Shown here piece by piece: positions 1-13,186 of a stretch of 64,000 nucleotides of DNA. Position 1 is the stretch's first letter, and each line of letters opens with the position of its first letter. The DNA is from Mactromeris polynyma. Taxonomy: Eukaryota > Mollusca > Bivalvia > Venerida > Mactridae. The notes under the pieces were generated by a model. It did no database searches. It worked only from the letters and a program-made list of their open reading frames with translations, and was not told the origin of the DNA. The stretch lies in NCBI GenBank assembly GCA_032209605.1, contig JASFXZ010000028.1:248001-312000 (forward strand), given 5' to 3'. A program made the position numbers and the translations under genes.

Positions 1-2313
1 ATAATCAGTGGAATTGCTGGTGTTCAAGTCATTCTAGATGACATGGTCATTACAGGAAAGGATGATAATGAACATTTACGCAACCTTGAAGAAGTGTTAG
101 CATGCCTAGAGAAATACAATGTAAGGATTAATGAAAAGAAATGTGCCTTCTTCAGTAACAGAATCTCGTTTTGTTGACATGAGATTGATGAGAATGGTCT
201 TCACAAGTCACAGAAGAAGATAGATGCTATTGTAAATGCACCGGACATTAAGAATGTAACACAGTTACGTGCATTTGTAGGACTTGTGCAATATTATGGT
301 AAATTCTTGAAGAATCTATCGACAGTGCGTAAACCATTACATGATCTCTTAAAGAAAGACACTACTTGGAAATGGTCAAATGAATGTGAAAAAGCTATCA
401 ATACAGTTAAACAGATGATCACTTCGGACATGGTACTTGCTCAATCTGACCCTGAGTTACCACTGATATTGGCATGTGATGCTAGCTCTTTTGGACTTGG
501 TTGTGTATTAAGTCATCAACTACGTGATGGTCAAGCGAGACCGATCGCATTTGCGAGTAGAACGCTTAATATCGCTGAGAAAAAGTACAGTCAAGTAGAC
601 AAAGAAGCTTTGAGTATTGTTTGGGGTGTAACACATTTTTCAGCATATTTGGCTCTGCGCTACTTCACATTAAATACGGATAATCGACCATTGCTGTCTA
701 TACCGAGTCCAAGGAAAGGGATCAATGCTACTACAGCAGCAAGATTACAACGTTACGCTTTGTATTTAGCAGGATTTGACTATGATATAAAGTACAAAAA
801 CACAAAAGCCCATGGAAATTGTGATAGCATATCCAGGTTACCATTGCCAGAAACTGTCAAGCAGCTTGATGAGACAGATCTATTTTTAACCAGTGTGGTC
901 GATACTTTGCCTGTAACTGCAGCGCAAATTGCGTTGAATACGAAAAGAGACGCAGTGTTATCACGTGTATATGATTTTTTGAGTACAGGTACTAAGATGG
1001 AAACTACCGATAAAGAGTTGGAACCGTACATAAGACGTTTCAACGAACTGTCTTTGCATCAAGACTGCATAATGTGGGGTATTAGAGTAGTTGTACCCAA
1101 CAATGTACAACCCATGATACTAAAGGATTTACATGTGGACATTTGGGAGTCATAAAGATGAAATCCTTGGCACGTAGTCATGTGTGGTGGCCCTTACTTG
1201 ACCGTGATTTAGAACATCTAGGAAAAACATATTTAGGTTGTATGGAAACCAAAGCAGCTCCTCAAGAAGCTCCGATCCATCCATGGGAAGTACCGACCAG
1301 GCCATGGAGCCGTGTACACATCGACTTCGCGGGGCCAATAAACGGATATATGCTGTTCATTGTTATAGACGCATTCTCTAAGTGGCCCGTGGTTAAACTA
1401 ATGAAATCGACGACAGCAGAGATTACAGTTGAAGTTTTAAGATCGATATTTAGTGACTGTGGGGTACCAGACCATGTGGTAAGTGATAATGGACCACAAT
1501 TCACGTCGAAAGAATTTAAAAAACTTTGTTGTGAAGAATGGTATAAAACATATAACAAGTGCACCATATCATCCTAAGTCAAATGGACTTGCAGAAAGAT
1601 TTGTTCAGTCTGTCAAACAGGCTTTACGAGCGTCCAAATATGATGATGGAACATTACAAACAAAACTATCACGTTTTCTGCTTCAGTACAGAAGCACAGT
1701 GCATCCAACGACCAATGAAACTCCTGCTCAAGTGTTTCTGGGTAGAAAATTAATGACTAAACTTGATCGGTGTAAACCTAGCGTAGTCAAATCGGTGGAA
1801 CTAGCACGTTCTAAGATGGTACGTTCAACTCGTGATAGGAACTTCGTTGTGGGACAGAATGTAGCAGTACGTGATTACAGGGAGAGAGGTGAGAAGTGGA
1901 TATCTGGAACGGTGGCGGAGAAGACAGGTCCTGTTTCCTATGTTATTGAGGTCGCATCAGGTGTTTTATGGAGACGTCATTGTGATCAGATGCGCGATTG
2001 TGAAGTGTTCGAGCGAAGCCAATTATTAGATCCACCAGTGCTTAATCGTGATTACTATAGTGATAAGAATCCTAATATGAATGTTAGTGTTAGGCCTTTC
2101 GCTACAAGTACTGATAAGTCAGTACCCTATAAAGTCAGTGTTATTCCAGAAACGAGTGATTCAGATCAAACTGTAATGACTAGAGATTCAGCAGAACAGA
2201 AATCCACAAGTCCTAGTGGGAAGTCTAAACGATCAGAGACTACAGGTCTAACACCAAGTACACGTCCAAAGCGAACCATCCAACCTCCAAAACGGTTAAT
2301 TACACAAATGTGA
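1..2313 (+). pseudogene. Gypsy pol pseudogene (RT - RNase H - integrase)
   Basis: Frame 1 runs from the window edge to 1155 with a TGA at 175-177. Near its start is the RT active-site loop, seen as VILDDMVITG, where the usual aromatic residue before the paired aspartates is Ile. RNase H is marked by LACDASSFGLG and the TDNRPL motif. The frame shifts near 1140; the next segment carries the integrase core with HIDFAGP (first Asp) and VSDNGPQF (second Asp). It shifts again near 1530; the last segment holds NGLAERF (catalytic Glu) and the C-terminal tail to 2313. The zinc finger has Tyr where one of its Cys is expected. The breaks are described as seen; the protein is not functional. Confidence 0.9.
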
Positions 2314-2798
2314 ACATTTTATGTGTGTATATAATAGTGTGAGGACATAATAATTCCTCTATCCAAACTTCATTCATGCTTGTTTGGTATTGACAATGTT
2401 TTGATGCCAGTTTTGATTTAACTATGTGATGTTACTGTTGTTTCATTTAAATGTTAGAGGTTTCTTTTGTGGTAACTGTATAATTATGTTCAATGAGAAC
2501 TATATTTTGTTGTGTAAAAGAACACTTATTATGTCATACATGTATTACAGATATAGACTAAGAGTTTATTATAGTTTGAGATAAAACTGTTGAATAACTT
2601 ATAAGTGCATACGTATAAGTATACTAAACTTTCACATAGGCTTCAATGAGTTTACAAAGACATCTTAAAGAATAAGACAATGAAGAATTAAGTATTGCAA
2701 TGGAAAATGTTTTGACATTGTTTTTGTTTATTTGACTTAATCTTGTTTGGGATATAATATATATGTTTAGGAGTATTTGCTTTGTAAGTGGGGAAGTG

Positions 2799-2929
2799 TG
2801 TAGTGTATTGATATATATAATCCCCAGGTTCGGTCGATCTGTATGAGACGAGGGGATTCGTCAGAGTTTTATATATGCCTTAAATAATAAAACGTGGTTC
2901 AATAAACGTGGTTGTTATTCTGGACTACA
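2799..2929 (+). repeat. 3' LTR of the Gypsy element (131 bp)
   Basis: The segment starts TGTAGT and ends ACTACA, a perfect 6-bp inverted terminus of the TG...CA type. It directly follows a purine-rich stretch (aagtggggaagtg) fit to prime plus-strand synthesis, and holds two AATAAA signals near 2886 and 2901. Boundaries rest on these marks only, since the 5' LTR is outside the window. Confidence 0.7.
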
Positions 2930-4128
2930 GTAACTGGACTTATGAAGCCAGTTTGGATATATACATAATACATGTGTATTGAAGAAGGGTGGGATACAAT
3001 TTTTTATATATAAATATAGTTTAAATCAAATATCCTTCCCGATTCTAATATCTTAGCTAAATGTTGAAAAATAGATAAGTAATTATACCTTGTGTATTCA
3101 TTGAACTTCAAATTTGCTGTACAGGAGATTTTCTGTAGTATTGTGCGATAATAAGTTATTAAAAGATGGTTATTAAAAATATTTCGTAAAAAAGTTCATA
3201 CTTGACTTCTTTAGGTATGAGAAGAGAAATATAAATGTAGATCAGTCACTTTAATATGGTACATGTAGTAATTAGGATTAAGTTCAAATGTGTAGAGTCC
3301 TTAATAAAACGCTGCATGCAATGAGCATAGGACAAGGGGAAAATGTTACAGAGCAATAGAAAAAAACGGATATTGAGAGTTGTGTTTCACATGAGGTTTG
3401 GCATTTGCGCATGCGAGTCCTTCAGGAGTGAGCGAATTGGAATCGAAGAAGAAAACCTGAACAACTTATTACTGTTTCTCAACTGTAAAAAGCAACATTA
3501 TTATGATTTACGAGATAGGTTCATACTGCATCTGTATTAAAACATTATGCGTTCATATTGATCCAATATTCAGTAGTTATTGAATTTAAACGCGCGCCCG
3601 ATACACTGTAAAATCATCAAGGTACAAATGTATGTTTCAACACAATCGAAAACATACTCTATAGACACACATTTTATACAGAAGGTTAATCAGCATTATT
3701 ATGACCTTCTCTGTGCTACCTTTTCTCGCTATTATGGTTAGTCATAGTCTTAAAGGCAATTGCAAGTTAAAAATCACACGGCAAACTATCTGGTTACGGT
3801 TCGGCTGGGTGCGCGAAATGTAGATGTGACAACAGTTAAAACACCAGAGTGATGACTGCCAAGAATGCAGAAGAGACAGACATGCACAGAACTGAAATCG
3901 TTCTTTTAAAAGCCTTCAAATCTGTTTTCAGACGTCAAAATTGTTTCAGTAATATCTTCAATTACATGGAATGTCCTATTATGTGAATTGTTCATAGTCG
4001 GTGGAACAACAATCTCACACTATGCAACAAAATGTAAAACAACACAGACACAATTATGATTTGAGTAAGCGATTCAACAATTCTTTGTAGTTATAAACAT
4101 TTGGTCTGTATATTTCAATTTATTTCAG
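2930..4128. other. AT-rich stretch, no gene recognised
   Basis: This separates the LTR from the first visible HSPA12-like exon. A 65-codon frame at 3343-3540 matches nothing I know. I searched for the missing N-terminal HSP70 exon (a DFGTT-type motif) and did not find it. A near-palindrome TTGCGCATGCGAG at about 3401-3413 resembles an NRF-1 site but has no other promoter support. Confidence 0.5.
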
Positions 4129-7100
4129 TTGCACAAGACCAAATCTTGCATACTTATAGAAATGAAGGAAGACAGAGTTCAGGTTGCTAAAGGAAGCGGA
4201 AACGAATCAAAATTTAGTCTGAACCATGATGACATAGAAAAAGTTAGAATTGGACACGAAGCAGAAAAAGTCTATATGAATCTTGCGAAGACAAAAAGTA
4301 GTGAAATAGTAGGCAACTACTATCTCTTTAAAAGATTTAAACTGCTTTTGTACAGCGAGGTAATTGGAATTGATTTACCATCTTAACATAATGAAATAGA
4401 ATTTCGTCTTAGAAGTAATGCTACTTTTGTTCCATGGCAATGGCATCCATTATTCAATTCTTCTAATTTTCTTAACACTCGCAACGATCCGTTACGATTT
4501 ATGTCTAGATTCTTATTTTTGAGCGTGGAAGTTTCAGACGATTGCAAAACAAGTCTGTATTTGGAATGGTCAATGTCTATACAGGTATGCATTTATTAAT
4601 CTGTCAAATTCAGGAAATGTGTTGTCAAACTTAAAAAGGCGTATACATGTAATTGTTTACAGTATCCATTTATAAGTTGATCATCAATATAACTTAACAT
4701 CTACGGTTTACGTATTTTACTGAGAATTATTCATTCATTAAAAAAATACTCCTAGATATTAATGCAACTAAAAATTCAAAGACCAAAAGGTAGTGCCATA
4801 GTGACACATGTTAACAGTTTTGACAATGTACGCAGTAAATATCACAAAGGGTATACAAGTATAACATAGTAGTGTAGTAATCTGGCTGTTACAGAACTCC
4901 ATAGACACTAACATAGTGACTTCGTCTGGTCAAGATTGAATGAATCAGTCTGTAAAACTCTGCAGAAATGAATAAAATTAGTCCAAATTTTCTGTCAGTA
5001 GTTGAATTTTTAAAGAGACATATGACTATTGTACAGCTGGTGTTAAGTGCTGTGTGGCGGATGTAAAAATTATCCCCGTACTTCGTCCAAAGTGTAGTTA
5101 GCCGTAATCAACTCTATATTAGTTAAATGTACACGAAAATGACGTTAGGTCGCTGTTGAGTAGTCGTTAGCATAACGGACCGGACCGGCAATCCGTAGAC
5201 CCGAGTTCGAATCCCGGTAGCGCCATTGACCGATTTTTCGTGTTCCTCAAAACATGACTTTATTTTGATATTTTGTTATTATTATTTGTTTTATACATGC
5301 TTTTCTGTAATGCATTCTGTCTATTTTCAGTAGTATACCCAATTTATAGTAAACATATTTTACATGTATGTTTTCATAATGTATTAAGTATTAGGGGTTT
5401 AGGTCCGGGCAAGACGTCTTTTAAAGTAATTTGTCCGTGGACAAATATACTTTTCTGAGATTTTGGCACTCCTGATTAAACATTAAATACAGTGTATCTA
5501 GCAATATTTATACGATTAAATGTCACACAGCAGGTTCTACATGATGTGTTTATCATTGATTGTAATATTTTGTTCTATCATTAATATATATCTTTATTTT
5601 GAAATTAACTTTGACATATGTCCCAAGTCTCCTTCCAACAGTACTTCGAGTACTTTGAAAGTGCGTTACAGCATCAATACGGCTCGTGCGTTGTGAAATA
5701 AATTCATGATCACCCGTCTTATGCCACTTTACTTCACTTTTCGCCACTTAACTTTACGCCACTTGAGGTAATTTAGGTACACCAAATAAGTTAATTAATA
5801 GTATAAACCTTACGTTACATTCAAATATTGCTCTACTAATGTAATATATATACGAACATAGATATTTCATGACGAACAACTTGTGGAAGACCAACTTTCG
5901 CAACAGCTGCCTTTATTTGATGTCATGACATTATTCATCAAAGCACTGAAAGACCACTGCTTAAACAAATTAACTAGAATGGATCCTACGATCCAGCATC
6001 AAAGGACGTTATTTGTTATAACTGTTCCAGCTATTTGGAGCGAGAAGGCAAAGAAGTTTATGAGAATGTCAGCAGAGAAGGTAATTTTATAATTTGCTGT
6101 TGAATGTGATTTGGTATTAAAAGTCTATTATATACATTGGCTCCCATAAATTGGATGTCATAAGATGATATCACATAAAAAATAAAAGTTATTATCATTG
6201 CTCAGCGCATTTAATCGATAGAAATAGTATATTGATATTTCTGATTTTATTCAATGTATTGATCAACTCCTTTAGAAACGTTATGTAATGTATATGATAA
6301 AATAAACACTGTTATGCCCCTACGAAAAATAGAGGGCATATTGCTTAGCACATGTCGGTCGGTAACCTTTTCGTTTCCGACAAATAACTCGAGAACGCCT
6401 TCACCTACACTCCTCAAACTTGGTCGGAGAGGAAATTGATCGGATTTGGGGTAACTGGGTCAAAAGTCACATTGTTCAACTACACTTAAAATGCTTCCGA
6501 TCAATAGGAATGTTGAGTATGACCCTATTGTGGACTTTTTTTTAACACATATCCTCCTGTTATATTGAAGGTCAGTTTATCACATGCATGAGCTTTTCAC
6601 CTAAACATGACAATTATGTTTTTACTGTTACAGTTTCTGATAGGTCACCAATCAAACTATCTTCATGAAACTGTTTCTCAACCTTTTTAAAAATGTAACG
6701 CATAAATTCACAATGAATATCAAGTTTATATTTTATTAAAAGTTGATTCATTTGTCTGAGCTATTGCATAGTTTGATACCAGAAGGCATAAGCAATTTAT
6801 ATGTTTTCAATTTTGCAATATATTTTAATCATACAAAGGTAGCGTCAATGATGAAAACAATTATAGGGGAATTACATTATTAAGCACACTAGGGAAAATT
6901 ATTTACACGCATTCTAAAAAATAGACAATCGGATTGGGCTGAACAATACAGTGTTTACATTGAAGCTCAAACTGGTTTTAGATAAAAATGGGAACTATTG
7001 ATAATATGTTTGTACTACATGGTATTATTACTCACTTATTAAATACGGGTAAAATGTTATACTGCGCTTTTATAGATTTTACGAAAGCTTTTGATTATGA

Positions 7101-10100
7101 AGTCAGGGAAAACCTATGGCTTAAGCTGATTAAACTAGGCATCAGGGGTAAGATCTTAAATATTATGCAGTCAGATGTATTCATCAGTTAAATCAAGTGT
7201 TAAATATTGTAACCAATTAAGTGATCAATATGATTGTGTTCTAGGTGTAGACAGGGTGAATGTTTGTCGCCATTTTTATTCTCAATGTTTTTCAATGATA
7301 TTGAAGATATGTTCATTTCGAAAGGACTCGAACGAATCGATGTTAACATGTTTAAAATAGTTATGATGTTATATACAGATGATATTGTCATATTTGCTAA
7401 AACGAGTACTGAGTTGCAAGATAGTTTAGATGTTCTGTCACAGTATTGCAATAAATGGAAATTAGTTAGTAAATACAAGCAAAACAAAAGTATTAATCTT
7501 TAAGAATTAAGGGAAGTAGAGTTTCACAAAATTTGAATTTTTACTACAACAATATTCCTGTAGAAGTAGTCAGTAAGTTCTGTTATTTGGGTATTGTATT
7601 TACACCAGGTGGGTCTTTCTCTGAAGCCCAAAATACTCTATCTGGCCAAGCATTAAAAACTATTTTTATCATGAACAAACACTTGTATAAGTTTACGAAT
7701 TTAACAGTGAGTCATAAACTGGATCTCTTTGATAAACTAATAACACCCATTTTAAACTATGGGAGCGAGGTTTGGGGATTTATAACTGGAAACGCTATTG
7801 AACGTATACATCTACAATTTTGTAAAAATATTTCATGAGTGAAGAAAAAAACACAGAATGATTTTATTTATGGAGAACTTGGTAGGCTTCCTTTTATTTA
7901 TTCGAGATACCTCATTATAATAAAATACTGGATAAAGTTAATGCAAGTAAACGAGAACAAATATACGAAAAAGGTATACTGTATGTTAAAAGATGATATT
8001 GATAATTACCCAAACCAAAATAATTGGTGTTCATTATTGCGAGATCTTTTATGCAATTTAGGCTTCCATGATGTTTGGGTTTTTCAAACTGTAGGAGACA
8101 CTAAAGTATTTTTGAACTGTATTTAACAGAGATTAAAAGACCAATTTATTCAAAAATGGAATGGTAGGTTACAAGAATCAAGTAGGGCAAATCTTTATAA
8201 ACATATTATTTTTTTTCGTTTTCAACCATATTCAGATATTTTGAAGGTTAGAAAATTCCGCATAAGTCTTACAAAATTGAGAGTTTCCTCACATAGGCTT
8301 AGTATTGAATCGGGTAGATGGACAAAACCAAATCCCACACCACTAGTTAACAGACAGTGTAATTTATGTCATATATTAGAAGATGAGTACCATTTTATAT
8401 TAGAGTGTAATTTATATATTGAGATACGGAAAAAATATCTATTACTGGAGACGTCCGAACATGTTCAAATTTATAGAACTTATAAAAACTGAAAACAAAA
8501 CTTTGTTAACAAAATTAAGTAGTTACATTTACCAAGCATTGACAGTGAGAAATAATTTAAACTATAATGCATAAATAGTCTTTATTATATTTACAGATGA
8601 CTTATTTGAAATAATTTGTCGTAGTACATGTACTGACATACATGTTGTGTTAATGTAATATTTTTGTATTTGGTGATGGATTGATGTGTTCTTTATTATC
8701 AAAATTAAATTATGTATATACTAGGCTCTAAGTCCTTTTCTTATCCTACATTTAGTTTCGGTAAGACAAAATCATAAGGGAATTTAGTTTGCCTCTTCGT
8801 GATGAAGTTCAATATCAGTCATGTAGTTTTACATATTTGCTAGAATGTTATTGTTGTATTTTGTATGTGTATTTATAAACTGTTTGTGACTACCTGTTTA
8901 CCTGTTTATAATGCTTATAATGTTTACTATGTATGTTATAGTCGCATGGGTTTATGACCTTCTCGATTTGAAAAAAATAAAACTTGTCAAACTTGTCATC
9001 ATAAATTTAATTTGGCATTCAAATTTAAACCACCCAATTATGAAACCATATGTGCTGTTTTGAATTAATTAACTTGGATACTTTTGAATTACAATGTAGT
9101 GATTGCTTCTTCCTTCATCGGTTCGCCTCCTAGCGGTTTTGTCGGTAACTTCATACCATCATCATAGTTAATATCATCAATAAATCATTAAGGATCAAAC
9201 ATACATACTTGACAACTAAATACGAGTGATAATAATAGCAGTATGGTGATATCAAAGCACAAACGTGCTGTGGAATGGTACCACTCGTCTCTGTAGCCAA
9301 GCTGGCAACTCGTTGCATACAAGTTTCCGTTTTGTAACTAGACAGTTTTATAATATCAAAGTATGTGTAAATAGGTAAGATGGTTTGCATGGAATATGAA
9401 ACAAAACTAAAACATAAAGAAATGCGAAAAAGAATAAACATTTATTGAAAAATATTAAACATTTTTTCCAAAAGATCTTCAATCCGACTTGTTCTAGAAA
9501 TGCTAGATTTTCAAACCGAAATAAAGAAAAATGGTCAGTAATAATGGTAGAACCTTAAAATTGTAAAACAAGTGAAATGTTTGTCACGATTGTAAATAAA
9601 TTAAATACAAAGATGTCAGACCCTTTATGTAACGTTTGTGGATATTTAATTATAAAATGACATTTCAAATTATATCAGCACGGACTTAGAGTAAAATCAG
9701 TATGCCCAGGCATAACGTTATGATATCACTAGCTTGCCATAGGTTATGAGTTATCTTGTTGTAGCGGGGTATTTTCCAATTGATTTTCCAAACACAGAGT
9801 GAGGTGTACGTAGAAAATGACACCAATGATTTTCATAGTCGTGCGCAACTAGACCATATCTACGATAAATCCAAAACTGAAAACAAACTCGTGTGTATTA
9901 ATACATTGCTTTAAACCCCATCAGAAACAGCTAATTAGTTCAAAAACCACTTAAGCAGGTCACCTTTTCAACATTTCATTTTATTGAAACGTTTATGATA
10001 TTATTTCGTTCGGTGACCAATTTTGTTTGCGTAGTAATTAGGCCGATGTGGACGTTTTTGACATGTTACCGGCCTTCAGTCTTTTTCGTGTTTTGAAAAC

Positions 10101-12771
10101 GGGAACCAATTGTTTGTATGCCTCTCAAATTGCCACTACTATAGACGGTACCTGAGCGGTACCGTCCAATAAAACGTCAATTAATTTTATGTTTTGTAGT
10201 TAACAGGAATTACGGATATGCAAATTGTAATCAGGAATGTACAGTCATTAAACATAAAACGTTATGCCTATATGTTTTAGTTTTGGGATATTTATATAGG
10301 GAAAGTACTAGGGTAGTATAGGGTAGTACTGATTGTTATTATTTAAAAGGCAAGTAGATTTAATGAAATTTTAGGCTTATATGCTGGTGTGGTGGCGAAC
10401 GAACCTAATGTGTAATGGTTCTGTCCTTGTTCACTGCTGTATTAAATATCCTTGTTTAAGTATGACTTTTTGAAAACTTCATATGCATATTTGACATCAT
10501 AATAGCGACCACAGGGCAAGTTTAGTAACGTTTGGTTATATTTTGTCATAGTTATGCCCAGTTTTCACTTAGAATATTTATACCCCCTTAGAAGAAGAGG
10601 GGGTATATTGCTTTGCACATGTCAGTCAATCGGTAGACAAAGCTTTTCCTATTGATAACTAAAGAACGCTTTGACCTACGGTCCTCAAACTTGTTCACCA
10701 GGTCACCATACATACTTTATATTATCAATTTAACTGATTCACGCCTGTCAGGAGGAGGCATACATATTTTACTGGAAACTATAATCATCAATGCCTATAA
10801 AACATTTGGAACTAATTGATACCTATATCTACTGTCCTACTGCCATTGGGTGTCATAAATGTTTTATTTAATCTTACACATGTTCCTGACAAAGTGGCAC
10901 TCATGGTGGCATAATATTTTACGAACATCTCTTGTTTGTTATTTCAAGGCTGGAATTGCAAAAACGAATGTTTTGCTGGCTCTAGAACCAGAGGCGGCTG
11001 CAATATGTTGCATGCATCTTCCAAAGCAACAGCGTGAAGGAATGCATAATTTCGATAGGAAAGGACAGAAATTTCTGGTTGCTGATTTAGGAGGTAAACA
11101 GTATAGTCTTCAACATTGCTCTATGACGACATGTGCGATAATAACATACGCGTTAAAAGCTGATAGAAAACTAGAAATTCTTTATTTTGGCCGGTCAACC
11201 CAACATATCAGTCAGAGTAATCTGTTTTTCTCAAGACCACTGGAACTGATGAATGATAAATTACCTAATTTTAATTAACGTAGTACATGTATTACGCACC
11301 ATCATTCTCATGTGCAATGGTCTCTATTCTAAATATAGATACACAAGCCATTGCAAACTTTGTAACACACAGTGTGGAGTCGATTGTTATCTTTTTATTT
11401 TATGTATAATATATTGACATTGCCCTGGTCATAAAAAAATTATGTTCAGAAAAAATGTAGGTGGCATAATCCAGAATAAAGTTCACAGCTTAAAAAAATA
11501 ACAGGTTCCGTGCACATTGCAATATGCATGTACTATTGTAAGCTGACAGCACCGTCCTTGTTGATCGGATGGTACAACATAAACATAATACACAGCTGCA
11601 AAATATTCTAAAGCAACATTTTTACTGATGGAAACATGTAGTCTTAATTTCTGGTATTAAAAACAAAAATGCTCATGTTTGTATTTTGGCCTTTATAGGT
11701 GGTACAGCTGATTTATCTGCCGTAGAAGTCGGAATATCTGGCAAACTCGATGAACTGTGTGAACCATCAGGAAGTCGGATTGGAGGTCAAAACATCAACG
11801 AAGCATTTCTACAAGTCTGTCATGACAATTTCGAAGGTGACCAATGGAAAAAGATATTTGCAGAAGCCACACCCGTAGACATGCTACGTATGGAAGCTGA
11901 TTTTGAGCAAAAGAAGGTAACAATAGGAACTGATGATAATGATGTTGTGATGGTGGACGTCGCAATACCTGACGTAGTAAAAAAAGGACTAGAAAATAAA
12001 TCTATTCAAGTGAAACCAGGAGCAATAATAAAATATGATAATCCAGATTTTCAGTTTAATGCTACGTTTGTTAGAGAGAATCTTTTCATGACTACGTGTA
12101 AGTCTATCTATGTCAACACAATAAAAAAGGTTCTTGACATGCCGGAAGCAAATGGCATACGTACTGTTATACTTGTTGGTGGGTTTTCCGAATCACCCAT
12201 TGTTGTAGATAGCATCCGGAAAATGATTACCAATGATTTTACAGCGGTTAAAGTTGTTGTACCAAATTCACCGTTCAAAGCAATTCTACAAGGTGCAGTA
12301 CTGTACGGCCATGATCCTATGATTTTCTCGTGCAGAGTAAGTAGACAAACATATGGTGTGAAAATTAATTGCCTATTTGATGAAACAGAGCATGATCAAT
12401 CCAAAAAATGGAAGAATGAAGAAACTGGGGAATTCCGTTGCAGCGACATTTTTGACATACATGTACGGAGACATCAGTCAGTTCGTTTGTTCGACAAACA
12501 GCCTGTGCGGATCTACCATCCTCCGTATAAAGAACTGAAGTCATTGGACCTCCCTATCTATGCCTCTACTTCACTAAACCCGAAGTATACAACAGATGAA
12601 GGTTGTCAGCGTATTGGAAATATTTGTGTCCAGATGCCGGATACAACTGGTGGACGAAGTAGAAAAATTGAAGTGAGCATGAAATATGGAGGAACAGAGT
12701 TGTCCGTCATTGCTAAAGACACTACAACAGGAAAGGAATTCGATACAGACATTATCATAAACGACTCTTAA
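4129..12771 (+). CDS. HSP70 family-12 (HSPA12A/B-like) gene, 5' end missing
   Basis: Four exons join in frame: 4129-4359, 5862-6080, 10949-11093 and 11699-12771, all with AG/GT borders, giving 555 residues to a TAA. The family is an atypical HSP70 with an actin-like ATPase fold. Seen: KKFMRMSAEK after FVITVPAIW (the conserved VPAIW of this family), ADLGGGTADLS across the third and fourth exons (phosphate-2 loop) and VILVGGFSESPIV (adenosine-binding loop). The N-terminal phosphate-1 loop (DFGTT type) and a start codon are absent; vertebrate HSPA12A is about 675 residues, so roughly the first 60-100 are lacking. They may lie upstream of the Gypsy copy or be lost. The second visible intron holds a LINE. 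HSPA12-like genes are strongly expanded in bivalves. Substrate and role here are unknown. Confidence 0.9.
5149..5225 (+). repeat. tRNA-like sequence (SINE head or tRNA pseudogene)
   Basis: The 3' part looks like a tRNA: a T-arm with gagttcgaatcc and an acceptor end tagcgcca that pairs with gtcgctg at the 5' end, with one mismatch and one wobble. The anticodon stem ACGGA/TCCGT encloses 12 bases rather than 7, so a 5-base insertion has ruined the loop. The D-arm is weak. It lies in an intron of the HSPA12-like gene. Confidence 0.5.
6312..6480. repeat. Dispersed repeat, 'atgcccc/gggcata' family
   Basis: This stretch begins ttatgcccctacgaaaaata followed by gagggcatattgcttagcac. It is clearly related to 10580-10705 (gggggtatattgctttgcac, then a matching run with cctcaaacttg), and more loosely to 40566-40745 and 54240-54600, which share ttggtttccgatcaataa-type text. 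It looks like a non-autonomous family; ends are not defined. Confidence 0.55.
6840..9000 (+). mobile_element. LINE (non-LTR retrotransposon), degenerate, ORF2 3' part
   Basis: RT homology starts near 6843 (NYRGITLLS type) and continues through IDFTKAFD (catalytic Asp block) at 7075-7095, RQGECLSPFLFS at about 7252-7290 and YTDDIVIFA (active-site loop) at 7375-7400. The frame shifts at least three times between 7160 and 7530, with a stop at 7836. The later segments (7839-8126, 8241-8492) include GELGRLPF and a C-terminal knuckle CNLCHILEDEYHF followed by EC. The 3' end is an AT-rich UTR ending in aaaataaaacttgtcaaact. It is 5' truncated. The clade is uncertain; this type is common in bivalves. 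It sits inside the HSPA12-like gene in the same direction. Confidence 0.88.
9001..10948. other. Rest of HSPA12-like intron, no gene seen
   Basis: No exon-like frame is visible. The stretch holds one member of the 'gggcata' dispersed repeat (10580-10705) and a small perfect hairpin at 10144-10166. Confidence 0.5.
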
Positions 12772-13186
12772 ATGGAATGATGAATACACATACAGAGAAG
12801 TCTACGTCAATCATGTCTGCATACAAGTAATGGCCGCCACGTGGCTAACACAATTAAAGAAAATTACATAATTTTATGAACATCATGCAGAAATCTTCAG
12901 TATGAAGCTCGTTGGTACTTTAACATTCATGGATATTTGTTATATGTTAGACTAAATAATTTAAATAATTTGATGTGTGTATGAAAAGTTAATATTCGTT
13001 AAAATATGCTGCTGAGAAGAAGTAGAAATGGTGACAAAATGACACTTTATTATTATCACCATTGACGTTTTTAGAATTAGCCGTTAAACATGTTTACAAC
13101 GGTTTAATATATTAAGTCATTTGAAATAGTCCCATGACAAGCCGGCTAATCGAACATCAGTCGACATCATTGTCCGGTCCGGACAC

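Larger units (their letters stand above)
1..2929 (+). mobile_element. Gypsy-type LTR retrotransposon, 3' half, decayed
   Basis: The window opens inside pol. In order I see the end of the reverse transcriptase palm, RNase H, the integrase zinc-finger and catalytic core, a C-terminal integrase tail, about 490 bp of non-coding sequence, a purine-rich tract (2786-2798) and a 131-bp LTR. RT-RNaseH-integrase order is the Ty3/Gypsy order; Copia has integrase first. No env-like frame follows pol. Gag, protease and the 5' LTR would lie upstream of the window. One in-frame stop and two frameshifts show the copy is dead. Confidence 0.9.

Noticed and set aside
3343..3540. Frame tested as the missing HSPA12 first exon
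   Set aside because: No HSP70 phosphate-loop motif and no suitable splice sites.
5149..5225. Functional tRNA gene
   Set aside because: The anticodon loop is disrupted and the D-arm is weak.
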